From an uncultured Pelagibacteraceae bacterium (GTDB lineage: Bacteria > Pseudomonadota > Alphaproteobacteria > Pelagibacterales > Pelagibacteraceae), in NCBI GenBank assembly GCA_902596325.1, contig CACJTN010000002.1:1-64000 (forward strand): a stretch of DNA of 64,000 nt. Direction: 5' to 3'. Positions 40,863-51,011 of the stretch are shown one piece after another; the stretch's first letter is position 1, and every line of letters begins with the position of its first letter. The notes under the pieces were generated by a model. It was not told where the DNA came from. It did no database searches and saw only the letters and a list, made by a program, of their open reading frames with translations. Made by a program: the position numbers and the translations under genes.

Positions 40863-42266
40863 ATGCCTCAAACTTTATACGATAAAATTTGGAATCAGCA
40901 CTTAGTTCATCAACAAGATGATGGTACATCTTTGCTTTTTGTTGATAGACATTTAGTTCATGAGGTAACAAGTCCTCAAGCTTTTGAAGGCTTAAGAACA
41001 TCAAATAGAAAAGTTAGACAACCGAGTTTAACCTTAGCAGTTGCTGATCATAATGTTCCTACTACTGATAGATCAAAAGGGATTGAGGATGAAGATTCAA
41101 AAATTCAAGTCGAAACATTAGAAAAAAATTGTAAAGAATTTGGAATAAAGTTATTTGGAATGAACGATAAAAGACAAGGGATTGTTCATATTATAGGTCC
41201 TGAGCAAGGTTTCACTCAACCTGGAACCGTTATAGTTTGCGGCGATAGTCATACTGCTACACACGGTGCATTTGGAGCCTTAGCCTTTGGAATTGGAACT
41301 TCTGAGGTTGAGCATGTGTTAGCAACTCAAACTTTAGTTCAAAAAAAGTCAAAAAACTTAAGAATAAATGTAAATGGTAAGTTACCAATTGGGGTAACAT
41401 CAAAAGATGTAATTTTGCAAATAATTGGAAAAATTGGAACCGCAGGCGGCACAGGTTATGTTATTGAATATGCTGGGGATTTAGTCTCCTCTTTAAGTAT
41501 CGAACAAAGAATGACAATTTGTAATATGACTATTGAAGGTGGGGCAAGAGCTGGATTAATTAAACCAGATGAAAAAACATTTAAATATTTAAAAGGCAGA
41601 CCATTATCTCCTAAAAATGAAAAATGGGATAAAGCATTAGACCACTGGAGCAAACTTCACTCAGATAACGATGCTATTTTTGACAAAGAAGTGAACCTTG
41701 ATGGAAAAGATATAAAACCAATGGTTACTTGGGGTACATCTCCTCAAGATGTGGTTCCAATAGATGGTAAAGTTCCAAACCCTGAAAATATATCCGATCC
41801 AGATAAGAAAAGTTCAATTGAGAGATCTTTAAAATATATGGGGTTAAAACCAGATATCAACGTTAAAGATATTAAAATAGATAAAGTATTTATAGGTAGT
41901 TGCACAAATGGGCGCATTGAGGACTTAAGAGAGGCTGCAAAGATTTTAAAAGATAAAAAAATAGCAGGCCATGTAAATGCGATGGTGGTACCAGGTTCAG
42001 GGTTAGTAAAAGAACAAGCGGAACAGGAGGGATTAGATAAAATATTTATTAAATCAGGCTTTGAATGGAGAGAGCCCGGTTGTTCGATGTGTTTAGCAAT
42101 GAACGCAGATAAATTAAAACCAGAGGAAAGATGTGCATCCACATCAAATAGAAATTTTGAGGGTCGTCAAGGTAGAGGTGGCAGAACTCATCTTGTAAGT
42201 CCTGCAATGGCAGCTGCAGCAGCTGTGTCCGGTAATTTGGACGATGTAAGAAAATATACAAATTAA
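40863..42266 (+). CDS. leuC: 3-isopropylmalate dehydratase large subunit
   Basis: A 467-residue aconitase-family subunit of leucine biosynthesis. The [4Fe-4S] cysteines are visible in [11 protein letters not shown] and [11 protein letters not shown], with the substrate-binding [12 protein letters not shown] and the closing [20 protein letters not shown]. The stop is shared with the first base of leuD. leuC, leuD and leuB form an operon; leuA is not in this window. Confidence 0.98.
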   Translation: MPQTLYDKIWNQHLVHQQDDGTSLLFVDRHLVHEVTSPQAFEGLRTSNRKVRQPSLTLAVADHNVPTTDRSKGIEDEDSKIQVETLEKNCKEFGIKLFGMNDKRQGIVHIIGPEQGFTQPGTVIVCGDSHTATHGAFGALAFGIGTSEVEHVLATQTLVQKKSKNLRINVNGKLPIGVTSKDVILQIIGKIGTAGGTGYVIEYAGDLVSSLSIEQRMTICNMTIEGGARAGLIKPDEKTFKYLKGRPLSPKNEKWDKALDHWSKLHSDNDAIFDKEVNLDGKDIKPMVTWGTSPQDVVPIDGKVPNPENISDPDKKSSIERSLKYMGLKPDINVKDIKIDKVFIGSCTNGRIEDLREAAKILKDKKIAGHVNAMVVPGSGLVKEQAEQEGLDKIFIKSGFEWREPGCSMCLAMNADKLKPEERCASTSNRNFEGRQGRGGRTHLVSPAMAAAAAVSGNLDDVRKYTN

Positions 42267-42871
42267 TGAAAAAATTTAAAAATCTTAAAAGCATTCCCGC
42301 TTATCTTCCAATAGTAAATATTGATACAGATATGATTATTCCAAAACAGTTTTTAAAAACTATAAAAAGAACTGGTTTAGGAAAAAGCTTATTTTTTGAA
42401 ATGCGATACGACCATGACGGAAAAGAAATAAAAGACTTTATATTGAATAACGAACCTTACAATAATTCAAAAATTTTAATTGCAGGAAAAAATTTTGGTT
42501 GTGGGTCATCTAGGGAGCACGCCCCCTGGGCGCTGCTAGATTTTGGAATAACTTGTGTAATAAGCTCTAGTTATGCAGATATTTTTTATAATAATTGCTT
42601 TAAAAATGGAATATTGCCAATCACAATATCAGAGGAAAAAATTAAAGAATTGGCAGAATATTCTAATCGTAAAGAGGAAATTTCAATTGATTTAATTGAA
42701 CAAAAAATAACGTTTGGAAATAACGAAATCAAATTTGAAATAGATGATTTTAAAAAAGAATGTCTTATAGAAGGCTATGACGATATCGCTTTATCTTTAA
42801 ATCATAAATCTAAAATTGAGTCTTTTGAAAATAAGATTAAATCTGAAAGACCTTGGATTTTTAATGATTAA
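42266..42871 (+). CDS. leuD: 3-isopropylmalate dehydratase small subunit
   Basis: A 201-residue swivel-domain partner of LeuC. It has the opening [14 protein letters not shown], the family hallmark [17 protein letters not shown] and the [15 protein letters not shown] segment. It overlaps leuC by one base and leuB by 8 bp, so the three are likely translated in step. Confidence 0.98.
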   Translation: MKKFKNLKSIPAYLPIVNIDTDMIIPKQFLKTIKRTGLGKSLFFEMRYDHDGKEIKDFILNNEPYNNSKILIAGKNFGCGSSREHAPWALLDFGITCVISSSYADIFYNNCFKNGILPITISEEKIKELAEYSNRKEEISIDLIEQKITFGNNEIKFEIDDFKKECLIEGYDDIALSLNHKSKIESFENKIKSERPWIFND

Positions 42872-43973
42872 AGTAAAAAAAAGAAAAATTCTTTTATTAC
42901 CAGGAGATGGTATCGGACCAGAGGTAATCGCAGAGGTTAGAAAAATAATAGAATGGCTAAATCATAATAGATCACTTGATTTTGAAATTGATGAAGATTT
43001 AGTTGGTGGAGCTGCTTATGATAAACATGGAACACCAATTACTGACGATGTATTTTATAAAGCATTAGAAAGCCAGGCAGTAGTTTTAGGAGCAGTGGGT
43101 GGTCCTAAATGGGATAATTTAGAATTTTCAAAAAAACCAGAAAGAGCACTTTTAAAACTTCGAAAAGAATTAAAGTTATTTGCAAATTTAAGACCTGCGA
43201 TATGCTTTGAGCAACTTGTTGACGCATCCAGTCTTAAGCCTGAAATAGTCTCAGGATTAGATATAATGATTGTTAGAGAATTAACAGGTGGGATTTATTT
43301 TGGTGAGCCCAGAGGTATCAAGCCAATTAATAATGGAGAAAGGAAAGGAATTAACACACATACCTATACATCAAAAGAAATAGAAAGGGTTGGTAGGATT
43401 GCTTTTGAATTAGCAAAGAAAAGAAATAATAAAGTTACCTCATGTGAAAAATCTAATGTTATGGAAGCAGGACAACTCTGGAAAGAGGAAATACAAACAT
43501 TACATGATAAAGATTTTAAAGATGTACAACTGGAGCACATGCTTGCAGATAATTGTGCAATGCAGCTTTTAAGAAATCCTAAGCAATTTGATGTCATAGT
43601 TACTGATAATCTTTTTGGAGATATCCTTTCTGATGAAGCAGCTATGTTAACAGGTTCATTAGGATTGCTGCCTTCAGCATCACTAGGAGCAAAGGACAAG
43701 GACGGAAATATGAGATCAATGTATGAACCTGTCCATGGTTCAGCCCCTGATATCGCTGGTAAAGGTTTAGCTAATCCTATTGCAACAATTTTAAGTTTTG
43801 CAATGGCTTTGAAATACTCATTAAATTTAGATAAAGAGGCTAAAGAGCTAGAAAATGCGGTTCAAAAAGTCTTAAATGACGGACTAAGAACAAAAGACAT
43901 TTTGTCTAAGGGTAATAAGGAAGTTTCTACAAAAGTGATGGGTGATGCGGTTATTGCATATTTGCAAAAGTAG
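42864..43973 (+). CDS. leuB: 3-isopropylmalate dehydrogenase
   Basis: A 369-residue NAD-dependent beta-decarboxylating dehydrogenase. Motifs: [11 protein letters not shown] at the start, [23 protein letters not shown], the [11 protein letters not shown] substrate loop, and the metal-binding [17 protein letters not shown] with the NAD-binding [17 protein letters not shown]. The start is taken at the ATG at 42864; the frame is open to a TTG at 42816, inside leuD, but the extra 16 residues have no family match. Confidence 0.97.
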   Translation: MIKVKKRKILLLPGDGIGPEVIAEVRKIIEWLNHNRSLDFEIDEDLVGGAAYDKHGTPITDDVFYKALESQAVVLGAVGGPKWDNLEFSKKPERALLKLRKELKLFANLRPAICFEQLVDASSLKPEIVSGLDIMIVRELTGGIYFGEPRGIKPINNGERKGINTHTYTSKEIERVGRIAFELAKKRNNKVTSCEKSNVMEAGQLWKEEIQTLHDKDFKDVQLEHMLADNCAMQLLRNPKQFDVIVTDNLFGDILSDEAAMLTGSLGLLPSASLGAKDKDGNMRSMYEPVHGSAPDIAGKGLANPIATILSFAMALKYSLNLDKEAKELENAVQKVLNDGLRTKDILSKGNKEVSTKVMGDAVIAYLQK

Positions 43974-44000
43974 TATTTTTAAATTATTTTAACATAATAT

Positions 44001-45767
44001 ATGACAACATATACAGCACCAGTAGATGACATGATGTTTCTCTATGAGAAACTTAGAAACAATAAATTCTATAACGAGTTAGATAAATATAAAGACGTAA
44101 CTCCAGATCTTGTAAAAAATATTTTAGAGGAGGCTGCAAAAATTAATCAAAATCTCATTTTGCCTTTAGCAAAGGCTGGTGATGAGCAACCAGCAGTTTT
44201 AGAAAATGGTGTGGTAAGAACACCACCAGGATATAAAGAGGCATATAAAAAATATATAGAAGATGGATGGACTTCATTATCCTGTGATCCTAAATATGGC
44301 GGCCAAGGGATGCCAAAAACTGTAAGCGCATTTTTTGATGAAATGCTTTCTTCGGCGTCATTATCATTTAAATTATATAGCGAGTTAAGTATTGGCGCAT
44401 ACAATTGTATAAATCATCATGCAACAGATGATGTTAAAAATAAGTTTTTACCAAAGATGGTTGAAGGCAAATGGAGTGGTACAATGTGTTTAACAGAGCC
44501 AGTTTGCGGTACAGATTTAGGTTTACTAAAAACAAAAGCTGTAGAACAAAGTGATGGAACTTATAAACTAACTGGCCAAAAAATTTTTATCACTTCTGGC
44601 GATCATGATTTAACAGAAAATATTATTCACCTAGTTATTGCTAGGTCATCCGACTCACCATCAGGAACAAGAGGTATAAGCCTTTTTCTAGTACCTAAAT
44701 TTGTAGTCAACGAGGATGGATCTTTAGGTCCAAGAAATGGAATTAGTACAGGATCTATAGAAAGTAAAATGGGTATAAAAGGGTCAGCTACATGTGTATT
44801 AAATTTTGATGAGGCTACAGGTTATATGATAGGTCCAAAAAATAAGGGATTAAATTCTATGTTTACAATGATGAACTTGGAGAGAATTGTTGTTGGAATT
44901 CAGGGACTTGGTATATCTGAAATCGCTTATCAAAACTCATTAATTTATTCTAAAGAAAGAAAACAAGGTAAAAGTAACAAAAATAATTCATCTAATGGTT
45001 CTGCAGATTATATAATTGAGCATGCAGACATAAGAAGATCTCTTTTAAATATGAAGTCAATAATAGAGGGTGAGAGAGCATTATGTTTTTGGTTATCACA
45101 GCAAACAGAAGTTAGTTTGAACCATAATATCGAGGAAGTGAAGCAAGAGGCTGCAGATTATGTTTCTTTGATGACACCTGTCGTCAAAGCTTTGTTTACA
45201 GATATGGGGTCCGAAATTACAAGTGAGGCAATGCAAATATTTGGTGGGTATGGTTATACTAAAGACCAAGGTATAGAACAATTATACAGAGACAATAGAA
45301 TCACACCAATTTATGAGGGCACTAACTCTGTCCAAGCAATTGATTTGGTCTTTAGAAAATTAGTTAACAAAAATGGAGATATTATCGATAGATATATAAA
45401 AATGATTAAAAAAGACTTAGAAAATAATAACGTAAAGCTGTCACCATTTATTAAAGACTTAAATATATACTTAGATAAATTAATTTCATTTACCGCATGG
45501 ATAAAAGATAAAGTTGAAAACTCTAAGGATGATGCAAATGCAGCATGTAATGACTATTTAAAAGTATTAGGTCTTATTGCGGTAGGTCACTCTTGGATTA
45601 AAGTCCTTGAGGTAAGTTTCAATGATTATGACAATAATAAAGAATTTTATGAGGATAAAATACAAACCGCTCGCTTTTTTTTTCAAAGGGTATTACCAAG
45701 AATTGACACACATTGCATATCTGCCATGAGTGGAAGCGGATATATAATGGATTTTAAATTCAATTAA
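44001..45767 (+). CDS. dmdC: 3-methylmercaptopropionyl-CoA dehydrogenase (DmdC-type acyl-CoA dehydrogenase)
   Basis: A 588-residue FAD acyl-CoA dehydrogenase with the extra C-terminal domain of the DmdC branch. FAD/substrate elements are MCLTEPVCGTDLGLLKT, GQKIFITSGDHD and QIFGGYGYTKDQGIEQLYRDNRITPIYEGTNS, the last holding the catalytic Glu. DmdC oxidises MMPA-CoA to methylthioacryloyl-CoA in DMSP demethylation. Assignment over a general acyl-CoA dehydrogenase rests on length and on its position: one base before the DmdB-like ligase and in line with dmdA. Confidence 0.88.
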   Translation: MTTYTAPVDDMMFLYEKLRNNKFYNELDKYKDVTPDLVKNILEEAAKINQNLILPLAKAGDEQPAVLENGVVRTPPGYKEAYKKYIEDGWTSLSCDPKYGGQGMPKTVSAFFDEMLSSASLSFKLYSELSIGAYNCINHHATDDVKNKFLPKMVEGKWSGTMCLTEPVCGTDLGLLKTKAVEQSDGTYKLTGQKIFITSGDHDLTENIIHLVIARSSDSPSGTRGISLFLVPKFVVNEDGSLGPRNGISTGSIESKMGIKGSATCVLNFDEATGYMIGPKNKGLNSMFTMMNLERIVVGIQGLGISEIAYQNSLIYSKERKQGKSNKNNSSNGSADYIIEHADIRRSLLNMKSIIEGERALCFWLSQQTEVSLNHNIEEVKQEAADYVSLMTPVVKALFTDMGSEITSEAMQIFGGYGYTKDQGIEQLYRDNRITPIYEGTNSVQAIDLVFRKLVNKNGDIIDRYIKMIKKDLENNNVKLSPFIKDLNIYLDKLISFTAWIKDKVENSKDDANAACNDYLKVLGLIAVGHSWIKVLEVSFNDYDNNKEFYEDKIQTARFFFQRVLPRIDTHCISAMSGSGYIMDFKFN

Positions 45768-45768
45768 A

Positions 45769-47397
45769 ATGAGTAGTTTTGAAAAAAATTTGGACAAAAA
45801 TCCTGCAAATTTTGTTCCTTTGACACCTTTAACATTTCTAGAGAGAGCAAAAGACATTTATCCAAATTATGAGGCACTAGTTTACGAAGATAGAAAATAC
45901 ACTTGGCTTGATATTTACAAAAGATGTACTCAATTTGCGAGCGCTCTTGAAAAAATTGGAATTACTAAAGGAGATACAGTATCCGTCATGGCATGTAATA
46001 CTCCAGAAATATTTGAAGCACATTATTCGGTTCCTATGACAGGTGCTGTTCTTAATACAATTAATATTAGATTAGATTCTAAAACAGTAAGTTATATTTT
46101 GGAACATAGTGATGCTAAGGTATTAATTGTAGATAGACAGTTTCATGAAGTTGTAAAAAAAGCTTTATCTAATATTAAAAAAGAGATCAAAATAATTGAT
46201 ATTTTTGACAAGTATGCTGATCAATCAAAGCTAGGTAAAATTGGAGATTTAGAATACGAGGAATTCCTAAAAACTGGTGACACAGACTATGTATGGAAGG
46301 GACCAGATGATGAATGGCAGGCAATTTCATTAAGTTACACTTCAGGAACAACGGGTAATCCAAAAGGTGTAGTTTATCATCATAGAGGTTCATATTTAAT
46401 GGCAACAGGAAGTGCTGTAGCATGGAATATGCCAAATAGATTAGTATTTCTTTGTGTTGTCCCTATGTTTCATTGCAATGGGTGGTGTTACCCTTGGACT
46501 GTTCCAATGTTGAATGGAAAAACGATTTGTCTAAGAAATATAGATATAAAAAAAATTTTTGAATTAATTGAGACTTATAAAGTAACTCACTTTGGAGGGG
46601 CTCCAATCGTACTTAATATGATTACGGGTGCTTCTGAAAGTGACAGAAAAGAGTTAAAACATAAAGTATATGTTCTTACTGCAGGCGCTCCTCCACCGAG
46701 TATAATTTTTAAAAAAATGAAAAGTCTAGGTTTTGAAGTTATGCATGTATATGGCTTGACGGAAACATATGGTCATATTACCCAATGTGCCTGGAATGAC
46801 GATTGGAATTCACTGGAAGAAGATAAAGTTAATGAGATTAAAGCTAGACAAGGTGTTAGATACCCTAATACCGAGGGGGTCTCGGTGATAAATCCAGAGT
46901 CAATGAAGCCAGTTCCAAGAGATGGAAAAACCATGGGTGAGATAATGATCAAAGGAAATGTAGTCATGAAAGGGTATTACAAGGACAAAGATGCAACTGA
47001 TAAAGCTATGAAAGATGGATGGTTTCACTCAGGAGATTTGGCGGTAATGCATCCTGATGGCTATATAAAAATTCAAGACAGATCAAAAGATATTATTATA
47101 TCTGGCGGTGAAAATATTTCTTCAATCGAAATAGAAAATACTTTAGCAAAACACCCTTCAGTATCAATTGCAGCTGTAGTCGCTAAACCTGATGAAAAAT
47201 GGGGTGAAGTACCGTGTGCATTTATTGAGGCTGTAAAAGATAAATCTACCACAGAAAAAGAATTAATAGATTTCTGTAAGGAAACACTAGCTAACTTTAA
47301 AGTACCAAAAAAAATTGAATTTTGTGAATTACCAAAAACCTCAACAGGAAAAATCCAAAAGTTTGAATTAAGAAAAAAGGCTAAGGAGTTAAGCTGA
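45769..47397 (+). CDS. dmdB: 3-methylmercaptopropionyl-CoA ligase (DmdB-type acyl-CoA synthetase)
   Basis: A 542-residue adenylate-forming enzyme. AMP-binding P-loop YTSGTTGNPKGVVYHH, A5 motif VYGLTETYGH, DGWFHSGDLAV and the catalytic Lys in TSTGKIQKF are all in place. DmdB activates MMPA, the product of DMSP demethylation, with CoA and ATP. A medium-chain specificity is possible, since DmdB enzymes are rather promiscuous. The end contains an AAGGAG site at 47383-47388 that serves the next gene. Confidence 0.88.
   Translation: MSSFEKNLDKNPANFVPLTPLTFLERAKDIYPNYEALVYEDRKYTWLDIYKRCTQFASALEKIGITKGDTVSVMACNTPEIFEAHYSVPMTGAVLNTINIRLDSKTVSYILEHSDAKVLIVDRQFHEVVKKALSNIKKEIKIIDIFDKYADQSKLGKIGDLEYEEFLKTGDTDYVWKGPDDEWQAISLSYTSGTTGNPKGVVYHHRGSYLMATGSAVAWNMPNRLVFLCVVPMFHCNGWCYPWTVPMLNGKTICLRNIDIKKIFELIETYKVTHFGGAPIVLNMITGASESDRKELKHKVYVLTAGAPPPSIIFKKMKSLGFEVMHVYGLTETYGHITQCAWNDDWNSLEEDKVNEIKARQGVRYPNTEGVSVINPESMKPVPRDGKTMGEIMIKGNVVMKGYYKDKDATDKAMKDGWFHSGDLAVMHPDGYIKIQDRSKDIIISGGENISSIEIENTLAKHPSVSIAAVVAKPDEKWGEVPCAFIEAVKDKSTTEKELIDFCKETLANFKVPKKIEFCELPKTSTGKIQKFELRKKAKELS
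47383..47388 (+). promoter_or_regulatory. Shine-Dalgarno supporting a CTG start at 47394
   Basis: AAGGAG lies 5 nt before the CTG at 47394. The frame has a TAA at 47382-47384 and no ATG, GTG or TTG before 47478, so this site has no other start to serve within normal range. Confidence 0.7.
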
Positions 47398-48170
47398 ATA
47401 TAAACATCAATGATAAAGATGTTTTCATCTCAACTGGTGGCAGAGATATAGATCCTACCAAATCATCAATATTACTTATGCACGGCAGTGGACTTAGTCA
47501 CATCGTTTGGTCTTTGCATGAGCAATTTTATATTACAAATGGATATAATGTTTTATCTGTAGATTTGCCAGGACATGGAAATTCAGATGGACCTGCCATT
47601 GAGTCTATCGAAAAAATATCAGATTGGGTAAGTGATTTAATAAAAAATTTAAAATTAAATAAAATTAACTTTGTAGGTCATTCCCAAGGTTGTCTTGTAG
47701 GAATTGATTTTGCGTCGCGCTATCCAGATTTAACAGAAAAGCTCATTTTAATTGCTGGTTCATATAAATTACCAGTAAACCAAGATCTTTTAGACCTAGC
47801 TTACGCAGGAGATGAAAAAGCAATTTTATTAATGATGAAGTGGGGTTATGAGGGTTCAAAGGCGTTTATAGGAGGCAACCCTGTAAAAAAAATAATTAAT
47901 TCCACTAGAGAAATTAGAGAAATTTTGTATGTGGACTTAAATGCTTGTAACAATTATAAAACCGGTAAAGAATCTTTAGAAAAAATTATTTGTCCTACTT
48001 TATGTATTTTTGGAGACTTGGACAAAATGGTTCCTCTAAAAATTGGAAACAAAATGGCTGAGACAATAAAAAATTCTGAAGTAAAAATTATAAATAATTG
48101 TGGTCATATGATTATATTTGAAAAGGCTTTTGAAATGAGAAAATCTGTTTTGGAGTTTATAAATAGATGA
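47394..48170 (+). CDS. Alpha/beta hydrolase in the DMSP cluster, probable CTG start
   Basis: A serine hydrolase of 258 residues if started at CTG 47394, which overlaps the dmdB stop as CTGA and has an AAGGAG site 5 nt upstream. The first ATG (47478) is at the oxyanion-hole HGSG motif, which would delete the first two strands of the fold. Nucleophile elbow [10 protein letters not shown], an acid Asp in FGDLDKMVP and His in NNCGHMIIF complete the triad. It lies between dmdB and dmdA and overlaps dmdA by ATGA. Substrate unknown; a thioester or ester of the DMSP pathway is possible. Confidence 0.8.
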   Translation: MNININDKDVFISTGGRDIDPTKSSILLMHGSGLSHIVWSLHEQFYITNGYNVLSVDLPGHGNSDGPAIESIEKISDWVSDLIKNLKLNKINFVGHSQGCLVGIDFASRYPDLTEKLILIAGSYKLPVNQDLLDLAYAGDEKAILLMMKWGYEGSKAFIGGNPVKKIINSTREIREILYVDLNACNNYKTGKESLEKIICPTLCIFGDLDKMVPLKIGNKMAETIKNSEVKIINNCGHMIIFEKAFEMRKSVLEFINR

Positions 48171-49279
48171 AAAATTATTTTGTATCAAAATCAAGGAGAT
48201 TAAGAGGAACACCTTATACCTCAAGAATTGAGAAGCAAGGTGTTACTGCATACACAGTTTACAACCACATGCTTTTACCTACAAAATTTGAAGACTCTTT
48301 AGAGGATGCATATCATCATTTAAAAAATCACGTTCAGGTTTGGGATGTCTCAGTGCAGAGACAAACCGAAATTAATGGAAAAGATTCAGCTAAACTAGTT
48401 CAACTTATTACTTGTAGAGACCTTTCAAAAGCTAAAGTAGGAAGGTGTTATTATGCTCCTATAATTGATAATAATGCAAAATTAATAAGCGATCCAGTAA
48501 TTCTTAAATTAGCAGAGGATAGATGGTGGATTTCTTTATCGGACTCTGATTTAGAATTGTTTGCAAAAGGTTTAGCAATAGGAAAAGGTTATGATGTTAA
48601 CGTATTTGAGGCAAAGGTTGATATTTTTTCTGTTCAAGGACCAAAATCTTTTGACTTAATGAAAAAAGTATTAGGACCAAAGATTGGAGAATTAAAATTT
48701 TTTGGTTTTGATTACTTTGAATTTGGTGGTGCAAAACACTTAATTGCAAGATCTGGATGGTCTAAACAAGGTGGTTTTGAGGTATATATGGAACATGAAA
48801 AGGCAGGACTAGAATTATATGATAAATTATTTGAACAGGGAGATGAATTTAATTTGAAACCCGGTTGTCCAAATTTAATAGAGAGAATTGAAAGTTCTTT
48901 ATTATCATATGGTAACGATATAGATATCGGTGATAATCCTTTAGAGTGTGGGTTTGATAAATATGTAAATCTAGATACCAATGTTGAGTTTCTAGGGAAA
49001 GAGGAATTAAAAAGAGTTAAGGCCGATGGAATTAAAAGAAAATTAATGGGAGTAAAAATTGATGCTGATCAAATCGCAGTTAATAGTTCGATAAACATGT
49101 ATGATAAAACAAAAAATCTGATTGGTGAATTAAGATCCGGAACGTATAATCCATCTTTTAAGAAAGTTATCGGTATAGCAATGATTAATGAACCATATTT
49201 TAATAACTCTCAAGAAATCGTAATTAACATAAATGGAAAAGATTGCACGGGAAAACTCTGTGATTTACCTTTCATCTAG
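48167..49279 (+). CDS. dmdA: Dimethylsulfoniopropionate demethylase DmdA
   Basis: A 370-residue GcvT-fold, THF-dependent enzyme that moves a methyl group from DMSP to tetrahydrofolate, leaving methylmercaptopropionate. The N-terminus ([15 protein letters not shown]), the YNHMLLPT segment, [12 protein letters not shown], and [13 protein letters not shown] are characteristic of the Pelagibacter enzyme rather than the glycine-cleavage T protein. The length equals known SAR11 DmdA. It is the last gene of the dmdC-dmdB-hydrolase-dmdA run. SAR11 needs reduced sulfur, and this pathway supplies it. Confidence 0.93.
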   Translation: MKNYFVSKSRRLRGTPYTSRIEKQGVTAYTVYNHMLLPTKFEDSLEDAYHHLKNHVQVWDVSVQRQTEINGKDSAKLVQLITCRDLSKAKVGRCYYAPIIDNNAKLISDPVILKLAEDRWWISLSDSDLELFAKGLAIGKGYDVNVFEAKVDIFSVQGPKSFDLMKKVLGPKIGELKFFGFDYFEFGGAKHLIARSGWSKQGGFEVYMEHEKAGLELYDKLFEQGDEFNLKPGCPNLIERIESSLLSYGNDIDIGDNPLECGFDKYVNLDTNVEFLGKEELKRVKADGIKRKLMGVKIDADQIAVNSSINMYDKTKNLIGELRSGTYNPSFKKVIGIAMINEPYFNNSQEIVININGKDCTGKLCDLPFI

Positions 49280-49297
49280 TATAAATTTTAAATTATC

Positions 49298-50308
49298 ATG
49301 AATATAGCAATAGTTGGGGCAACCGGTAACGTTGGAAGAAAACTAATAGAGGTACTTGAAAAAAAAAATTTTTCTGTAACTGAGGCTTTCTTAGTAGCCT
49401 CGTCAAAAAGCTCAGGAAAAAAAATAAATTTTTTAGGTAGAGAACATACAGTCGAAGATTTGGAAAAATTTGATTTTTCAAAAGTAAAGATAGCTTTTTT
49501 TGCAGCTGGAAGTGCTGTTGCAGAGAAATGGGCACCAATAGCAGCAAATAAAACAATAGTGATAGATAACTCAAAATTCTTTAGAAAAGATTCAGATATT
49601 CCTTTAATTGTGCCAGAGGTTAATTCAAAAGAGTTATCAAAATTTAAAAATAAAAACATTATTGCTAACGCAAATTGCTCAGTTATACCTATTGTTGTAG
49701 CGCTAAAACCTTTACATGATTTGTACAATGTAAAAAGAATAGTTGCATCTACTTACCAATCTGTATCTGGAGCAGGAAAAGCTGGAATGGATGAGCTTTT
49801 ATCTCAAACTAAAGAAATCTTAGAAAATAAAAATGTTCAATCAAAAAATTTCACAAAACAAATTGCATTCAATGCAATTCCACACATCGATAGCTTTCTA
49901 GAAAATGGTAGCACTAAAGAGGAGCAAAAAAATCATGATGAGATAAAAAAAATTTTAGATAAAAAAATTAATGTCACCTCTACATGTGTAAGAATTCCTG
50001 TTTTAGTATCACATTCTATAAGCATAAATATAGAATTTCATAAAAAACCTAAAATTGAAGAAATTAAAAAAGTTTTGTCATCATCACCAGGATGTATAGT
50101 CGTCGATGAGCACAAAGATGGAGGATATATAACTCCTGTTGAAGCTGAAAATAAATTTGAGACTTTTATATCTAGAATACGTCAGGACTTTTCTCAAGAG
50201 AACTCTATAAATATGTGGATAGTATCAGATAATTTATTAAAAGGTGCAGCCTTAAATGCTGTTGAAATAGCAGAAACTTTAATAGAAAATAATTTTTATG
50301 GAAAATAA
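49298..50308 (+). CDS. asd: Aspartate-semialdehyde dehydrogenase
   Basis: A 336-residue NADP-dependent enzyme reducing aspartyl phosphate to the semialdehyde. GATGNVGRKLIEVL (NADP loop) opens the protein, the catalytic Cys is in NANCSVIPIV, TYQSVSGAGKAGMDEL follows, and the substrate His is in RIPVLVSHSISINIEF. It feeds lysine/DAP (dapF is in the same window), threonine and methionine synthesis. It overlaps sdhC by 11 bp. Confidence 0.97.
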   Translation: MNIAIVGATGNVGRKLIEVLEKKNFSVTEAFLVASSKSSGKKINFLGREHTVEDLEKFDFSKVKIAFFAAGSAVAEKWAPIAANKTIVIDNSKFFRKDSDIPLIVPEVNSKELSKFKNKNIIANANCSVIPIVVALKPLHDLYNVKRIVASTYQSVSGAGKAGMDELLSQTKEILENKNVQSKNFTKQIAFNAIPHIDSFLENGSTKEEQKNHDEIKKILDKKINVTSTCVRIPVLVSHSISINIEFHKKPKIEEIKKVLSSSPGCIVVDEHKDGGYITPVEAENKFETFISRIRQDFSQENSINMWIVSDNLLKGAALNAVEIAETLIENNFYGK

Positions 50309-50681
50309 AAATCCTCTATCTCCTCATATTCAAATTTACAGCTGGCATATCTCATCACTTGTTTCAATTGGACATAGAATTACTGGAGTAATTAATATTT
50401 TTATCCTTACTTTAATTTTTCTTTGGCTTGGATCTTTGTTATTAGGTGAGGAGAATTATGAAATAATTTTCAATTTCTTTAATTCATTTTTAGGTAAATT
50501 TTTTATTATTGCAACAATCTGGTCTTTTACATTTCACTCTCTTAGTGAGTTAAGGCATCTTTTTTGGGACATGGGTTACGGTTTTGATTTAAAAACGGCT
50601 AATTTAACAGGTTCTTTAGTTATAATTTTTTCAGTAATATTTACTGTATTATTTTACTTGATAGGAAGGATTGTAATTTAA
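50298..50681 (+). CDS. sdhC: Succinate dehydrogenase cytochrome b556 subunit
   Basis: A 127-residue membrane subunit with three helices. Quinone-site residues are in WHISSLVSIGHRITGV, and the heme ligand His is in FHSLSELRHLFWDMG. It opens the sdhCDAB operon. Overlap with asd is 11 bp and sdhD starts directly after its stop. Confidence 0.96.
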   Translation: MENKNPLSPHIQIYSWHISSLVSIGHRITGVINIFILTLIFLWLGSLLLGEENYEIIFNFFNSFLGKFFIIATIWSFTFHSLSELRHLFWDMGYGFDLKTANLTGSLVIIFSVIFTVLFYLIGRIVI

Positions 50682-51011
50682 ATGGTTAGTTCAACAAAGA
50701 AATGGCTTTTTATTAAAGTTTCATCAGTAATTTTAATTCCATTAATGATTTGGTTTACCTTTATATTAGCAGGAATTTATGACAAGACATTTGCTGAAGT
50801 TGTTGATTTTTTTACAAGTCAGCCAACTAAAATCCTAATATCACTGCTATTTGTTGTCTCTTATTTCTTTTCAGCTCTAACTATAAGTGAAATTTTCGAG
50901 GATTATATGGGAAACCAGAAAATTAAAAATGTCGCAAACAAAATATTGTATTTATTTGCTATACTAATTCCTTTATTAACACTTATTATTATTTATAATT
51001 TAAATTTATGA
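50682..51011 (+). CDS. sdhD: Succinate dehydrogenase membrane anchor subunit
   Basis: A 109-residue, three-helix membrane anchor. Sequence identity in this subunit is always low; assignment rests on position between sdhC and sdhA, size and helix pattern, with an EIFEDYMGN element after helix two, where anchors carry a conserved Asp-Tyr. The usual heme-ligand His in helix two is not evident ([12 protein letters not shown]), so heme may be bound differently. It overlaps sdhA by 4 bp. Confidence 0.9.
   Translation: MVSSTKKWLFIKVSSVILIPLMIWFTFILAGIYDKTFAEVVDFFTSQPTKILISLLFVVSYFFSALTISEIFEDYMGNQKIKNVANKILYLFAILIPLLTLIIIYNLNL

Noticed and set aside
41744-42142. 132-residue minus-strand frame
   Set aside because: Antisense to the conserved C-terminal part of leuC; no domain or start signal.
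43364-43699. 111-residue minus-strand frame
   Set aside because: Shadow of leuB in the antisense frame; Ser/Leu-rich without motif.
49288-49728. 146-residue open frame on the minus strand
   Set aside because: Fully antisense to asd, which has intact catalytic motifs; the frame's Phe/Ser/Leu-rich composition is the usual mirror of an AT-rich coding gene.
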